A stretch of 64,000 nucleotides of DNA from Dactylonectria macrodidyma (taxonomy: Eukaryota > Ascomycota > Sordariomycetes > Hypocreales > Nectriaceae), in assembly GCA_020744425.1 (NCBI GenBank), contig JAGMUV010000009.1, forward strand, positions 62,001 to 126,000, written 5' to 3'. A program made the translations under genes and the position numbers. Shown piece by piece: positions 46,867-59,159 of this stretch. Each line of letters opens with the position of its first letter. The first letter of the stretch is position 1. The notes under the pieces were generated by a model that saw only the letters and a list, made by a program, of their open reading frames with translations, was not told where the DNA came from and did no database searches.

Positions 46867-47899
46867 AGTAGTAGTAATTATTAGTTCTTATATTATACTA
46901 ACCCCTTTTATAAAACGCTAGAAATATTATTTAAATAGTATACTAAAACTAATAGAAATCTTACTAAAAGCAGCTCTTATAAAAGCATACTTAGTAAAGA
47001 AGTTCAAACCCTATAAGCAAAACTAAATAACTATAAGAAAAGCTTAAAATCCCTAAACTAATTAACTTAGGAGATCTACTTATTATAAAGAGAGTTAGAA
47101 CCTTCTTCCTTAAGGATAAAAATACTAAGGTTAGATAAACCTTCTTAGTAAAATCTAATAGATTTCTAAACCTTATAGAACTCTACTACTATATACTTAA
47201 TAAATATAGCGATCTAGTCAGACTTAATAAGCTATAAGATAAAGAACCCCCTTCTAACTAGAATTCTATTAACTTATACTAAATAAAGGAAGCCTAAAAG
47301 ATAATAGAAAGGATCTTTAAAAGAGTAAGAGAACTATAACTTCTTATAAATATACTAAGCCTAGAGCTACTTTATACCTCTTTAGAGTTAGAAATAGTAA
47401 TAATAATAGAAAATGAGGATCTTTTTAAATATAGGGATCTTAAAGACCTTAAAAACTTCCTAGCCACCCAGTCAGAAGCTGCAGTACTAGCAATAACTAA
47501 GAATAGGCTAAGAAGACCCTCTAAAAAAGGAAAACAGCCCCTAATAAGACTGGGGGTCAGAAGCTACTTAATAATAGTGCAATTAGGCTATATACTACTA
47601 ATAGATAATAGCATCTCTAACCTAGGGCTAAGAAAAGTCTTCTAAAGAATAATTACCTAATATAAGGAGTTATTATAGAAGATATTAAAAGCTCCTATTA
47701 GTAATATATAATTTAGCCTATTAGTATTAAGTTAAACCTCCTAAATAGTAAAACTAGTGTATAAGCAGGAAGCACTACTAAGAGGGTTAGGATCATAAGA
47801 GTTAGGATCTAGTAGAATGATCAAGCTATTATAAAGATAGGGAGGCTAAAGCTATTATAATAAAGTCATTTCTTATATTAGAATGGATAAGGATGCTAT

Positions 47900-50800
47900 T
47901 AAAGAAGCAAAGCAGTCACTAACCCTAGTAAAGCGAGCCTACGCTTAGTATTAAAAATCCTCTACTTTTAAAAATAATAAAAGAAACTATTAATATAAAT
48001 TATAGAGAATAAGCGAGCTTTAGGATATAATAATAGCCCTTATTAATAGAATAAATAGTACTAATACTAAAATCGATACTATAGTAAGAGACTTTAGAAG
48101 GATATTAGCCTAATTCGATTCTATATAGAATGGCTTTAGGAATCTAGAGGAGCGTTTAATAGAGGTCTTAAGAAATATTAATATTCTTATAATATAGTTT
48201 AATAATATTACTATTTAAATAGGTAATATAATTAATAAAACTACTTTATTTATAAACTGACTAGATTATTATAATAAGAACTCTATAAAAGCAGACTAAA
48301 TAGGAGTATGGCTAAATCTGACTTATATAGTGCTAAATTATTATAATTAGTTAGTATAAAAACCTATACTAAATAAATCTTATAAAGTAACTCTAGGTTA
48401 CTATTTATATACTAAGATTAGAGGCCTATATAAGCCTCCTTATAGTTAGAAGGAAGAATTTAATGACTTATTAAATAATACTTATAGAATAATAGAAGTA
48501 AGAAGCTAAAGAAGTTATAAGCCATTCCTAGCTAACCTTATAATAAGATAAGTATCTTAAATACTAGTAATAATAGTAATATTTACAGTTAGTAATAGGC
48601 ACCTGAGTAGAAAGGACTATAACATTCAGCATTTAGGTCTATTCTAGCCTAATAGAGTTAAAAGTAATATAAGCAGTTAAGGGAATACTTATTATAATAG
48701 AAAGTAAATTATCTTTTATAATATAGAATTATGAATAGATATAGTTAATACTTACTAGAATCTAATTAACTCTTATAAGTATAAAGCTATTTAAAAAGGA
48801 CTTAAAAATAACCTTTAAGGGTCAGTATTAATATAGTACTTTAATTAGCTTAATAATAAGAACTAAGAAAGGCTAACTTCTAATAAAGACCTATTTCTTA
48901 ATATAATATGTAAAGAATTTAGTATATAATAAGATAATATACTTAAATAGCTAATAAAAGCTAAATTCACTAAGGAGGATATTATAAGTAATAAGTATAT
49001 ACGCGATTTTGCTAATACAGTCTTTACTAAAGAATGAGCTCTTAGGAGAATGACTAATTACTAATTACTACTTACTATTTATACCTATCTAAATACTAAA
49101 CTTAAGGCTATTACAGACTTACTAAAGGAAGGGATAAGCTAAGCAGACTACCTTTCGTACTTTAATAATAAAAAACGCAATCTTTAGAGTAAAATTAATA
49201 CTAAAAAGGAAGTAAATAACCTTAAACTAAAAACTGTATTTAAATTGAATATATGTATAGCTTAGAAAGCGTTTATAGACTATAGAAATAAGAGAGATAA
49301 TAAATCTAATAGTAAAGCAGAAGGACCTAATGCTTATTAGGAACAGAATGACCGAGATTAAAGATACCCGTTAAAGTACTGAGGATATAGTAACTAGGAC
49401 TGAGGTAAGTAAGGATGCTTATAATAGAGTTAGAACTAGCTGCTATACTAATAGAAAAGACAGCCCTACTAGCAGAGCCGCTAGTAGGATAATTATAACC
49501 TATTATACTATGTAAATAATAAGTAATATAACTATAATAACCGGCCTAATGGAAATCGAAAACCAGACTGCTAAAAGTGACTATAGTAGTAGGAGAATTT
49601 ATCTTTAGAGTAAGAAGAAGCAATACTAAGGGATGACTTATAAGATAGAAACTATAACTTAGGCTATTTCTAATAAAACCCCTAGCATTTCTTCTATTAT
49701 TAGTAGGACTAATAGTAGAAAGGGCTATATAGCCTAAAGCTATGCCTTTATAAAGATAATAAAAGGTTTTAAGAATAATATAAAGAACTAGTTATAGATA
49801 GATATTACTTTATTAATAAAAGTAATAAGTCTTTTAGTGCTTTAGATAGTAATACTAGTAATAATAATATAGCTGACTTAGCCTTTATTAATGCATTTTA
49901 TATTATAAAAACCTTAAAGTAGTAGTGTAAATCCGGCCTTAGTAAAGGTCAAGTCATTAAAGCTATTAGAAGACCAGACTTTACTAAGACCTTAGAGTAG
50001 AAAGTGAATACTTACTTTTATATTCTAGTTAAATTTAATAATAAAGGAGATTCTTATAAAGTGTATCTAGATATAAGCATATTTGCTATTCTAGCTAATT
50101 ATAACTAGCTAAAAACGTATAAAAATAAGATAGTATAGATGCATTAATTACTAAAAAAGGTGAATAGTATTAGAGCTAGTATAGAAGTGGATATAAAAGC
50201 TACTTTTAACTTTTATATACTAAGAACTATTAAAGAAAAAGACGTTTTTATATACTTTATAGTTAAAGCTAAAATTATAAAGGGACTAGGTCTGAAAATA
50301 CTTATTAGAATTAACTTACTATATGAATATAGTATAAAGATCGATTTTATTAATAAAAGCATTATCTTTAGATCAGCCTATAGTATAAGAACTAAGAGCA
50401 AGATTTTTAAAAAGAAGAAAGAGATCATTAGTAAGAAGGTTATAAGCGCTAGAACGGTTATTATTAAATTCAAGTAGGTCGCTTTTATCTAAGCTAACTA
50501 GGCAAAACTGCCTACTAAGGATATAATAGAAGGAACAGAACTAGAAGCCTTTTATCTTAAATTAATATATCTAGCTATATTTAATACTATAGTTAATAGG
50601 AATACTCTGCTATTCGTTTAAGTATTTAATAATAGTAGTAAAAGAATGGTTATTTATAAATACTAAAAACTCAGTTATATTTCTAATTATAATAATAATA
50701 AAGAAGCCTACTTTATTAGTAGGATAGGCAGTCTTAAGTATTTATATAATAAGGAATTTAATTTAATTAATATACTTATTATAAAAGCTAAAAAGGCAGG

Positions 50801-53800
50801 TATTAAAATTAAATAAGATATCCTTCTTAATGCCTAGGAGGTTAATACTAGCATGCCTAGCTATAGAATCTCTATACTAGAAGATATACTAACTATTAAA
50901 AACTAATTTATAATTAATATTATTAATATTAATAAAAATATAATAATTAAAGTCATTCTTTTAATAAATAAATATAATATCTATAAAGATAGAGGTATTA
51001 TTCTAATATTAGAAGAAATAAAGATATAAGTAGACTTTATTAATAAATAGTAAAACTAGAAGCATAACCTAAAGAAGTACTCCTTTAGGATTAAAGATCG
51101 CACTTTATTTAATAAAACCTATAAGAAACTTTATATATAAAGAAAGATAGGTTTTATAGACTAACTAGCTATAATCACTTGCTTTATATTTATTATCTAA
51201 AAGATTATAAATAGTAAAAAGAAAGGCAGAGTTATTATTAACCTCAGACTGCTTAATTAATTAGTAATTCTAGACTACTATCCCCTTCTTAATTAAGATA
51301 ATATTATAAAAGTAATAAAAGGAAAAGGATAGTACTCGGTTTTTAATAGTATAGGGTTTTTCTTTTAATTACTAGTACTTATTACGCATTATAACTATAT
51401 GGTTATCATTTCTGACTGCAGATTAGAGGTTTCTAATATAGCCTTAATAGGATTTAAGAACGCTTCTACTTATACTTAAAGATTTATAAATAGGATCTTT
51501 AGGCCTTATAGCGCTTATATTTATATCTATATTAATAATATTATAATCTTTTCTAATATATAGGAAGAGTACTTTAAATACTTAGAAATAGGCTTTTAAA
51601 TTATTACAGAAAATCGGATATATATTGCTATAATTAAGTCATTCTTTATATTTCTTATTATCTGTCTCTTTAGCTTTATTATAAATAGCGAAGGAGTGTT
51701 TAAAACTTCTAATAGGTTGGATGCTTTTATAAAAATAGTTATACTTATAAATCTAGCTGCTTTTAAAATATATATTAGTATAGCTAGTTTTATTAAAAAA
51801 GGCATTCTATAGTATAAAGTAAGAATCTAGAAACTCTAAGAAAGAAAAATATAACTATTAAAAGAAGTATGTAAAGAGTAGGAAATACTTAAAGGACTAT
51901 TAAAAAACGTCTGTAAGTAATAAGCTAAGTAAAAGACCTTTAAGCTAATAACTAAGGAAAGAGAGGCTTTTAATAACTTATAAAAGTTCTTTACTAACTA
52001 GTACTTCCTTTATTATTATAACTCTAAAAAACTATTATTCTTTAAAGTTAATACTTATAAGGAAGGCTTTGGCCTTTTTATGTTTTAAATCTATAGAGAA
52101 TAGGATAGTAAGAGTATCCTAAGGCAATATATTATATTAATAGAGCTAAAGCTAATCCTTTTTATATTAAGACTAATATTAAAAGTAAAGTAAAAATATA
52201 GCTTAATTAAAGCGGAAGTGACTATAGTAATATAAGTAATTAGAAAACTTTAAAAGATAATTTAATTAAATTATAGTATAGTTAATATTATTACTAACTA
52301 TATAGTAACTGAAGGCATTATAATGCATACTTTTCTAAATATAATAGACTTTAATAAAGCAAACTTTAAGCTAGTAAAAATCGCTAATTACTTCTCTACT
52401 TTTAACTTCTAGATCTTTTATATTTTAAGTATGCTAAATATAGTACTTAATGCACTATTATACTTACTAATATAGAAGTTATACTATTATAATACTATTA
52501 AAAGCGAATTTAATAAGCTTAATACTAAAGCCTACTTAGTAGAGGCTAAAGCTATTAGTATTAAGATATTATAAGAAATAAAAAAAAGCATTCTCTAAGA
52601 GTATACTAAAAATACCCGTTTTATACGAATCTATAACTATTTCTACGAACTGCATTTATAATAAGAAAAGCACGAAAGAATGCTAAACATCCTAATTAAA
52701 CCTTTTACCTTTAAGTAAGGTGATTTCCTTTACTATATTAATATATCTAGTATATAGTGTCTCTATATCCTATAACTAATAGTTAGTATTATTCTTAAAG
52801 CTACTTATAATAATTATAAATATATAGGATTTTACTATATAATAGCTAATCTTAACTACTTATACTTTTACTATATAATAAAGACTATATATAAATATAT
52901 TGCATTCTGCTTAACCTATAGAAAGAACTTAACTAATTAAAGGCTAGTTTTAAAAGAGCTATAATTAGTATAGGCCGAATTATATCCTTTTTATATAATC
53001 TCTTTAGACTTTATTATTAATTTACTAGAAGTAACCTCTAAAGGGATAATATAGACAGTCCTAGGTTTTAATAAATTAGACTAATTCTACTTAGTTAATT
53101 GCATTTTTAGTAAAAAGATGCTATTACTAATAGGATATTCGTTCTATTTAATAGAAGACTGAGCAGTAGTGCTAATAAGAATGCTGCTTTATAGTAACTA
53201 GGGAATCCTAGTGTGTATCCTTAGTAATAAAGACCCTAAGTTTATATCTAGTATATAGAAGTCTATTCTCGCCCTTCTTAAGGTTAAATATCTTATCTTT
53301 ATAGTATATTATTTATAGACTAACAGAATTGCAGAAAGAAGGAACTAGATAGTAAAAGCTAGTATGCGATTTTATATAGTAGAAAACCTGAATACACTAT
53401 AGTTAGTAATGCTCTTAGTAATATAATTTAACCTTAATAATAGCCTATCCTAAGGTATTAAGCAGTCTTTAAATAAATTAGTATATAGATTCAAATTAAA
53501 AATAATAGTTAATTTTATCCTTCTAATATATGCTTCTAGTATCTAGATAGATGAAGAGGCTGCTAATATACTATAAAAAATCTACTACTATAAAGCCCAG
53601 CTCCTTATCGATATAGTGATAATAATAGCGAAGATTAAGTATGACTAGCGCTATATATAGGTCAGAATTAACAAAGGGAACACAGTTTACTTATAGCTTT
53701 ATAAAGGATATTACTTACTAGAGAAGCTAAAGAAGAAATAGTCCTTAGTTAGAGCTAGACCTTACTATATAATATATAAAATCTATAAATAGGCATTCGA

Positions 53801-54250
53801 ACTTAACTTCCTACCTTACTAGTGTATTTACCTAATTATATTAATCTCCTAATTATAGAAACTAGAGTAAGAGGAGGACCCATTTAAGAGGCTATAACTA
53901 CTGCCCTTACTAATAGCTATTAATAGATCTAAAGTCATAGACTACTAAGAAATCGAAAGAATCGTCTAATAACGCTATAGATAGTATAAGGGATGACTAA
54001 AGCGATAATTTCTCCTATAATAGAAAGGGTACTTAGTAAAAGATAATAGTTAGCTAGATAAAGCTAATATATTAAAGAATGCTTCTAAGCTAGTCTAAGA
54101 ATACCTTAAGAAGAATCCTACTAACTGAGTAAGCGTCTTTAAGAAGAAGAAGATTCTATTCTCTAAAGAGCTAAGGTTAACTTTTAAAGGATTAAAAACG
54201 CTTTAATTTTAAAAACTATAATAGCGTATTAATACTTACTAGATAGGGGG
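47900..54250 (+). pseudogene. gypsy gag-pol relic
   Basis: Stop-riddled plus-strand track. Gag-like part to about 49,200, then a Gln-rich segment with a degraded zinc knuckle (about 49,320-49,570). Protease/RT follow: about 51,230-51,560 shows RVIINLRLLNQL and the block near 51,430-51,560 equivalent to VMGFKNAPAYVQR...YIDDIVIFS, where Asp codons read Asn. RNase H (about 52,000-52,500) and integrase (about 52,600-53,900) follow in gypsy order. Short open frames in it (50,160-50,477; 51,596-51,805) are chance survivals. Inactive. Confidence 0.65.
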
Positions 54251-54299
54251 AATAAGTAGAAGTATTAATAGATATTAAAGCTGCACTTTCTAAGGCTAA

Positions 54300-57200
54300 A
54301 TATTATATAGAAACTAGTAGAACTGATAATTAAATTATAATTATTAGAGAACTGGTAATATATACTCTATTTATTAAATATAGTAAATCTAATAAGCTAA
54401 GAGATATTAATAGTAGTTATATAAATAATAAATAATAAAGTAATACTAATAGCTATTATATAAATATTAAAAGCTAAAAATAATATTAATAGCTGCTTAT
54501 ATAAATGCTAAAAGCTAAAAATAGTATTAATAGCTACTGTGTAAATATTAAATGCTAAAACGCTAGTTACTAGCTAGCACTGACTAGTAACTGATGTTTT
54601 TACTAGACTATTAATAGCTAGTAAAAACATCCTTAAGTAACTATTACTAGCTAGTAAGCAGCTAAAGTTAATAGCTACTGCTATTAATAAAAGAAATCTG
54701 ACTCTAAAGCTATTATAGAAGTTAACCTAAGCTTCTTAATATTATATAACCTTAGCCTAGAGACTGAGAGCTACTAAAATCGACTGACTATTAGTAATTG
54801 CATTATTATACTATTAATTCTATCCTTCCTTTTCTTTATTAAATCTAAAATCTTTTAATTATAAAATGAGTACTATTACTTTTAACCTTATACTAATAAA
54901 GACACTATTATACTATTAATTCTGCCTTTTACTTTCTTTACTAAACTTAAATCCTTAAGTTATGAATTATATACTATTATTTTTAACCTAATACTAGTAA
55001 AAGCACTATCTGCACTATTAAAAATACTTACCCCTTTCTTCTTTTTCTTTATCTTTTAGAAATGCGCAGTTATTAACCCTATATTACTATTACTTATTAG
55101 AATACTGCTAAAATTAATATTACTAAGATTCCTCTAAAACGCTTAATTAATATAAGTAATAATAGTAGTAAAAATACTAGTAAACACTCCCTTATAATTA
55201 CTAAAAATAATAATTTAAGTAATATTATTATAAAAACCTACTAACTTACTAATAGCCTATAAGGAGAGTATAATAAAACTGCTTAAAGCTATTAAGAGAG
55301 CGTTAATCCCCTTACTAAAACCAGCATATCCCTCTTCTCTAATACTAAGACTAGTAGGACTATCTTTTCTAACTTTAGTACTATTAGATTCAGATATACT
55401 ATTAGTAAAACCAGTACTCCTATCTATAGAAAAGGTAGCAGCCCTTAGATCAGCTATACCAGCTCCCCTAGAAGTAGTAAGCCCTAAACCCCTATCTTAA
55501 GCGCTAAGAAAATAGCTAAACTCTATAAACTCTTTAAGAGAAAGGAGAAAGCTATTACACTTAGTATCCATAGAGTTAAAACTAATAGCCAGTCCTATAA
55601 ATATAATAACTAACTTCTAAACGCTAGTTAATACCTTTAGGCAACTTAAAATACCTAGGTAATTAGTAAAGATAATATAAATATTACTAAAGCTATAGAT
55701 ATTAAGGAAGATAAAGAAATCGATAGTAATAAGGACTTTATTAAAAATAGTAATACTATAGATAAAGAAGATATAGAAGAAGATAGATATAATAATAGTA
55801 AGAACGAATCCGCTCCGGATAATAATAAGGATGCAGATTAAGAAAGTCCTAAAAGTGCAGACTAGCCTTCTAAAGTCAAATCTAATAATGAATAGGGCGA
55901 AGCTAATAAAGGGCAAGATAAAACTAACCTTACTAAGTATAAAGTTCCTAAGAGATATAATAATTTAAATATCCTTAACCTTACTAAAGGAATTAGTAGT
56001 ATATTTTATTAAAAATAGAAAGAATAGTTTTATAATATTTATTTAAATATTATTAGTAAAAAGACAGTTAGAAGTAATTATACTCTTAGTAATCTTTATA
56101 CTTCTAATAAGAGTACTAATTATATTAAATACTAGGACTTAAAAATGGCTATTTTCTTCTTTTAAGTTAAATTCAGCCTAGTAAAGTATAAATTTAATAA
56201 ATCTAACGATCCTATCTTCTTAAAGTTAGAAGAAGGAAAGTTATATCTAATAACCTAAGAAACGCTATATAAGGAGTTCTAAGAATTTACTAAAAAAATG
56301 AAGGATACTAACTAAAAGAAGTTAAAATTAATAGTTATAAGGATGGGTCTAATCTAATAAGTGAAGAATGCACTTAAGGACTGCTAGTAAGCCTACTTAA
56401 ATAGTGAATATTTTAGAATGCGAAAGAAGACTGTTTACTAGCTAAAAAAGCTACTTATATAAGTAGAAATACTAGCCTACTGGTTTTTATACTTATATAA
56501 GTAAATGAATAGGACTATTAGCAAAGTACTAGTAATGCTTTAAAAGTCATATTTATTAGATATTCTAAGGCCTAGAAGTTAAGTCATAAGCTAGATAGTT
56601 ATAAGTAGTACTTATAATACTGCTTTTACTATAATTACTATTAATACTATAAGCATTATAAAGCAGACGTAAGAATAGTTAGAAAAGGCCTTTAAATAGA
56701 TTAATACTCTAGAGAAGTCAGTTACTTAAATTAGAAATACTTAGAATACTAGATTAGATAGTGATTCAGATGCTCTTAAAGATAAATTTATTTAAATCGA
56801 GGCCTAAGTAGAAGTAGATACTAAAGCTAATAGTAAAGCCTTTAAATGCCTTATTAAAAAGGTTAATAAGATTAATATATAGAGCCTTAGAATAATAGTG
56901 CTTGCTATTAAATAAGATAATATAATAAAGGAAATTACTTCTAATAGTATTAAATTTATTAACTAAATAAGATCTATCTCTAACCTTAAGAATTATATAA
57001 AGGTATGTAAACTTAAGCTAGATAAATTTAATACTAGTAGTATTATAGACCTCTAGAATTATATAAAGGCATATAAGAAAGTCTAAAGTAAAATCAGCAC
57101 TAGTAAACTTATAGATGTATACTATAAAGCTATCTATAATAAGGTAATTTCCTTTAAAAAGGCGAAACTAATAGACCTATCTATATAAAAGAAACTAATA

Positions 57201-57870
57201 ATAGAAGTGCGAATTCTCGCTATTATTAAGATAATTTTAATAAAGGAGCCTAGTAAATAGAAGGCTAATAAAGAACTATAGGAAATACTTTAGAAAAAGT
57301 TAAAAATAGTGACTATAATTAACCTCTAAGACGTCTTAGATAATTCTAGTAATTTTACTAGTTCACTAACCCTAATGCAAGAGTTGACTCTAATAAAGGC
57401 GAAACTAGTACTAAAAAAGGCATTAGTAACTAAAAACATTAAAAAGCTACTAAATCTATTAACTCTTAAGCTAAAACTAGTAAGTATAAAGGAGTAGATA
57501 TAGAAATGTGCTTAAGTTAACTTTAACTTACTCCTTTCTAACCTAAAGTAAGTAATACTAAAGAAGAATTATTAATAACAGTTACTTTAATAGTGAATAT
57601 AATAATTAAGGAGTGGACTTTAATAAGTAAAGAGGGCTAAGAAGGACTTAGATAGATAATAGGCAATAGAGACTTAATATTAACTATCTAAAGGATGATT
57701 TTGATAATAGTGAGGTAGATTTAGATAGATAATAGGGCTAGAATTTAAAATAAATAGAAGATATAAATTTTTCTCTTTTTATAAACTAATAGATTATCTC
57801 TTTAGATTATTTTGCTTTTACTATATGCATTTTCACTACTAGCATAATGGCTTTTATCTCTTATTATTAG
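54300..57870 (+). pseudogene. extra coding track of the gypsy element between pol and the 3' LTR
   Basis: A+T-rich region with an apparent plus-strand coding track, clearest from about 55,930 to 57,540, where removal of RIP-type stops would leave more than 500 codons rich in Lys, Leu, Ile and coiled-coil-like patterns. 54,900-55,600 looks Ser/Pro-rich. I recognise no domain. An additional open reading frame downstream of pol is known in some LTR elements; its function here is unknown. It could also be gag-like sequence from another inserted element. Confidence 0.4.
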
Positions 57871-57875
57871 GCACT

Positions 57876-58119
57876 TATTATAGATAGGTTAGGACTAGGT
57901 TCTTACTAGTAGAAATAATAAGCCTATAGTTAAATCTTCTACTCTAGAAGTTAGATTAGATAATTAAGACTTTATATATAATATATAGAACTAGATTACT
58001 AAGTACTAATTACTAAGGTGAAGGAACTGTAATAGTGTAAAACACTATAACAGGCATATCTAACAGTATAGCTATTAGTAATAACATCCCTTAGGTCAGA
58101 CACAGAGAGAACCATAACA
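57876..58119 (+). repeat. 3' LTR of the gypsy element (244 bp)
   Basis: Less damaged copy; ends ACCATAACA followed by CGCAT. Confidence 0.82.
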
Positions 58120-58305
58120 CGCATTAAGTCATTTAACTAAGTATAGGAATAACCTTATATATTATAAAAGGTTTAATTCTATATATTTATATTCTTTTTA
58201 ATAGTTAAAACACTATACATTTTGCTAGCTAGAAGGAAGAACGGTCTTACAATAACCTTAAAAGATCAGATTAATCACACAGAAGGTGCTAGATCTGAGG
58301 GGGTA

Positions 58306-58488
58306 TGTTAGTATAGATCCGACCGTACATTCCGGGTTTAGCTACTGTCCCGATTTACACCTAATTTATAAGGCAACAGCTGACATCGCTGATCATAAAG
58401 CCGACTGCGGCGTCTCCCCTTTTTCTAGCTAGTCAGATCAATCATAACACACAATTCCTATGCATCCTGCCGCGGCTAGCTTTCAATA
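58306..58488 (+). repeat. 3' LTR of the copia element (183 bp)
   Basis: Preceded by the purine tract GAGGGGGTA and followed by the GTACT duplication; it keeps more C/G positions than the 5' copy. Confidence 0.88.
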
Positions 58489-58493
58489 GTACT

Positions 58494-59150
58494 TCATAAT
58501 AGCGGAGCTCTTGGATGAGGGGTGTGTTGTGCTGCAGATTGCAGGTTCAGCCTGTGCCCGGCTATCAGGAAATGTAACGCTTGATCGATTGTCACCATGT
58601 CGCGACATGCCGTGACATGCTGCGACAGCAATATCGATTTAAAAAGGATAAAACTTCTTTTCGTATATTCTTTAGACAGTAAAGTATATATTAAAACTGC
58701 ACTTGGCTATAAAAATCGGTGTTGGCCTTGAAAACCTAAGTGCAGTTTTCCCACTGGAATCTGGAATCATGCTGAGTCACGTGCACGGCCGTGGCAGATA
58801 AGATTACCTCAGCAAGCTCAGACCATTTATGGGTCTGCAGAATGGACTATACCTAATCGGTAGGTTACATGCGGTCTTTGACTAAATGGCCTGAGGATTC
58901 TGTTAATATTTTTAGGCGTGTATAGAGAAACTTTATATTAAATAGAAGACTATACTTAAAACCCATTTTTATCTATAACTATACTCTGCCCCGTTAATTA
59001 AATATACTCTTTTGATTTATCTACTACTATTCTACTATTAATTTAATTTTAGGCTATGCTAATATAAGATTAGTATTATTAGAGTGTGTAGTTAAACCTG
59101 CTTGCCCTTTTACTTATACTAAGTCCTTAGTATAATACTATTTTAAATAT
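58494..59150. other. short unique segment between transposon blocks, no gene seen
   Basis: About 400 bp of normal composition (to about 58,900), then RIPped DNA. It contains overlapping short palindromes (GTCGCGAC; TGTCGC...GCGACA at about 58,598-58,627) and the hairpin at 58,693-58,749. Confidence 0.45.
58693..58749. repeat. 57-bp inverted repeat with 12-bp arms
   Basis: AAAACTGCACTT at 58,693-58,704 pairs perfectly with AAGTGCAGTTTT at 58,738-58,749 around a 33-nt loop. It could be a stem-loop or the remnant of a tiny inverted-repeat element; no target duplication is obvious. Confidence 0.65.
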
Positions 59151-59159
59151 ATTTAATGC

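Larger units (their letters stand above)
46623..58119 (+). mobile_element. Ty3/gypsy LTR retrotransposon, 11.5 kb, RIP-degraded, nested in the copia element
   Basis: 244-bp LTRs at 46,623-46,866 and 57,876-58,119. The 3' copy ends ACCATAACA, and both begin TATTATA(A/G)ATAGGTT (probably TGTTATAG originally). The target duplication is CGTAT at 46,618-46,622 and CGCAT at 58,120-58,124, differing by one C-to-T change. Inside are gag (about 47,900-49,700), a reverse-transcriptase/RNase H/integrase polyprotein relic and an extra coding track before the 3' LTR. Large for a gypsy element, mostly because of that extra track. Confidence 0.8.
39118..58488 (+). mobile_element. Ty1/copia LTR retrotransposon carrying nested insertions
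   Basis: 183-bp LTRs at 39,118-39,300 and 58,306-58,488, each starting TGTTAGT and ending CAATA or TAATA (probably CAACA before RIP). A 5-bp target duplication GTACT is present at 39,113-39,117 and 58,489-58,493. A purine tract GAGGGGGTA ends directly at the 3' LTR. The own body is about 6 kb after subtracting a pogo element (about 1.9 kb) and a gypsy element (11.5 kb) inserted in its 3' part. The differences I found between the two LTRs (about 15) are all transitions, as RIP produces. Confidence 0.85.

Noticed and set aside
50160..50477. Open frames in the RIPped blocks (50160-50477, 51596-51805, 55617-55916) as small genes
   Set aside because: They are short surviving stretches or antisense shadows of degraded retrotransposon genes, with extreme A+T codon use.
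39118..58488. Possible giant cargo-carrying element (Starship-like) because of the 19-kb size with flanking repeats
   Set aside because: No tyrosine-recombinase (DUF3435) gene and no host cargo; the repeats are LTRs and the size is explained by nested pogo and gypsy insertions.
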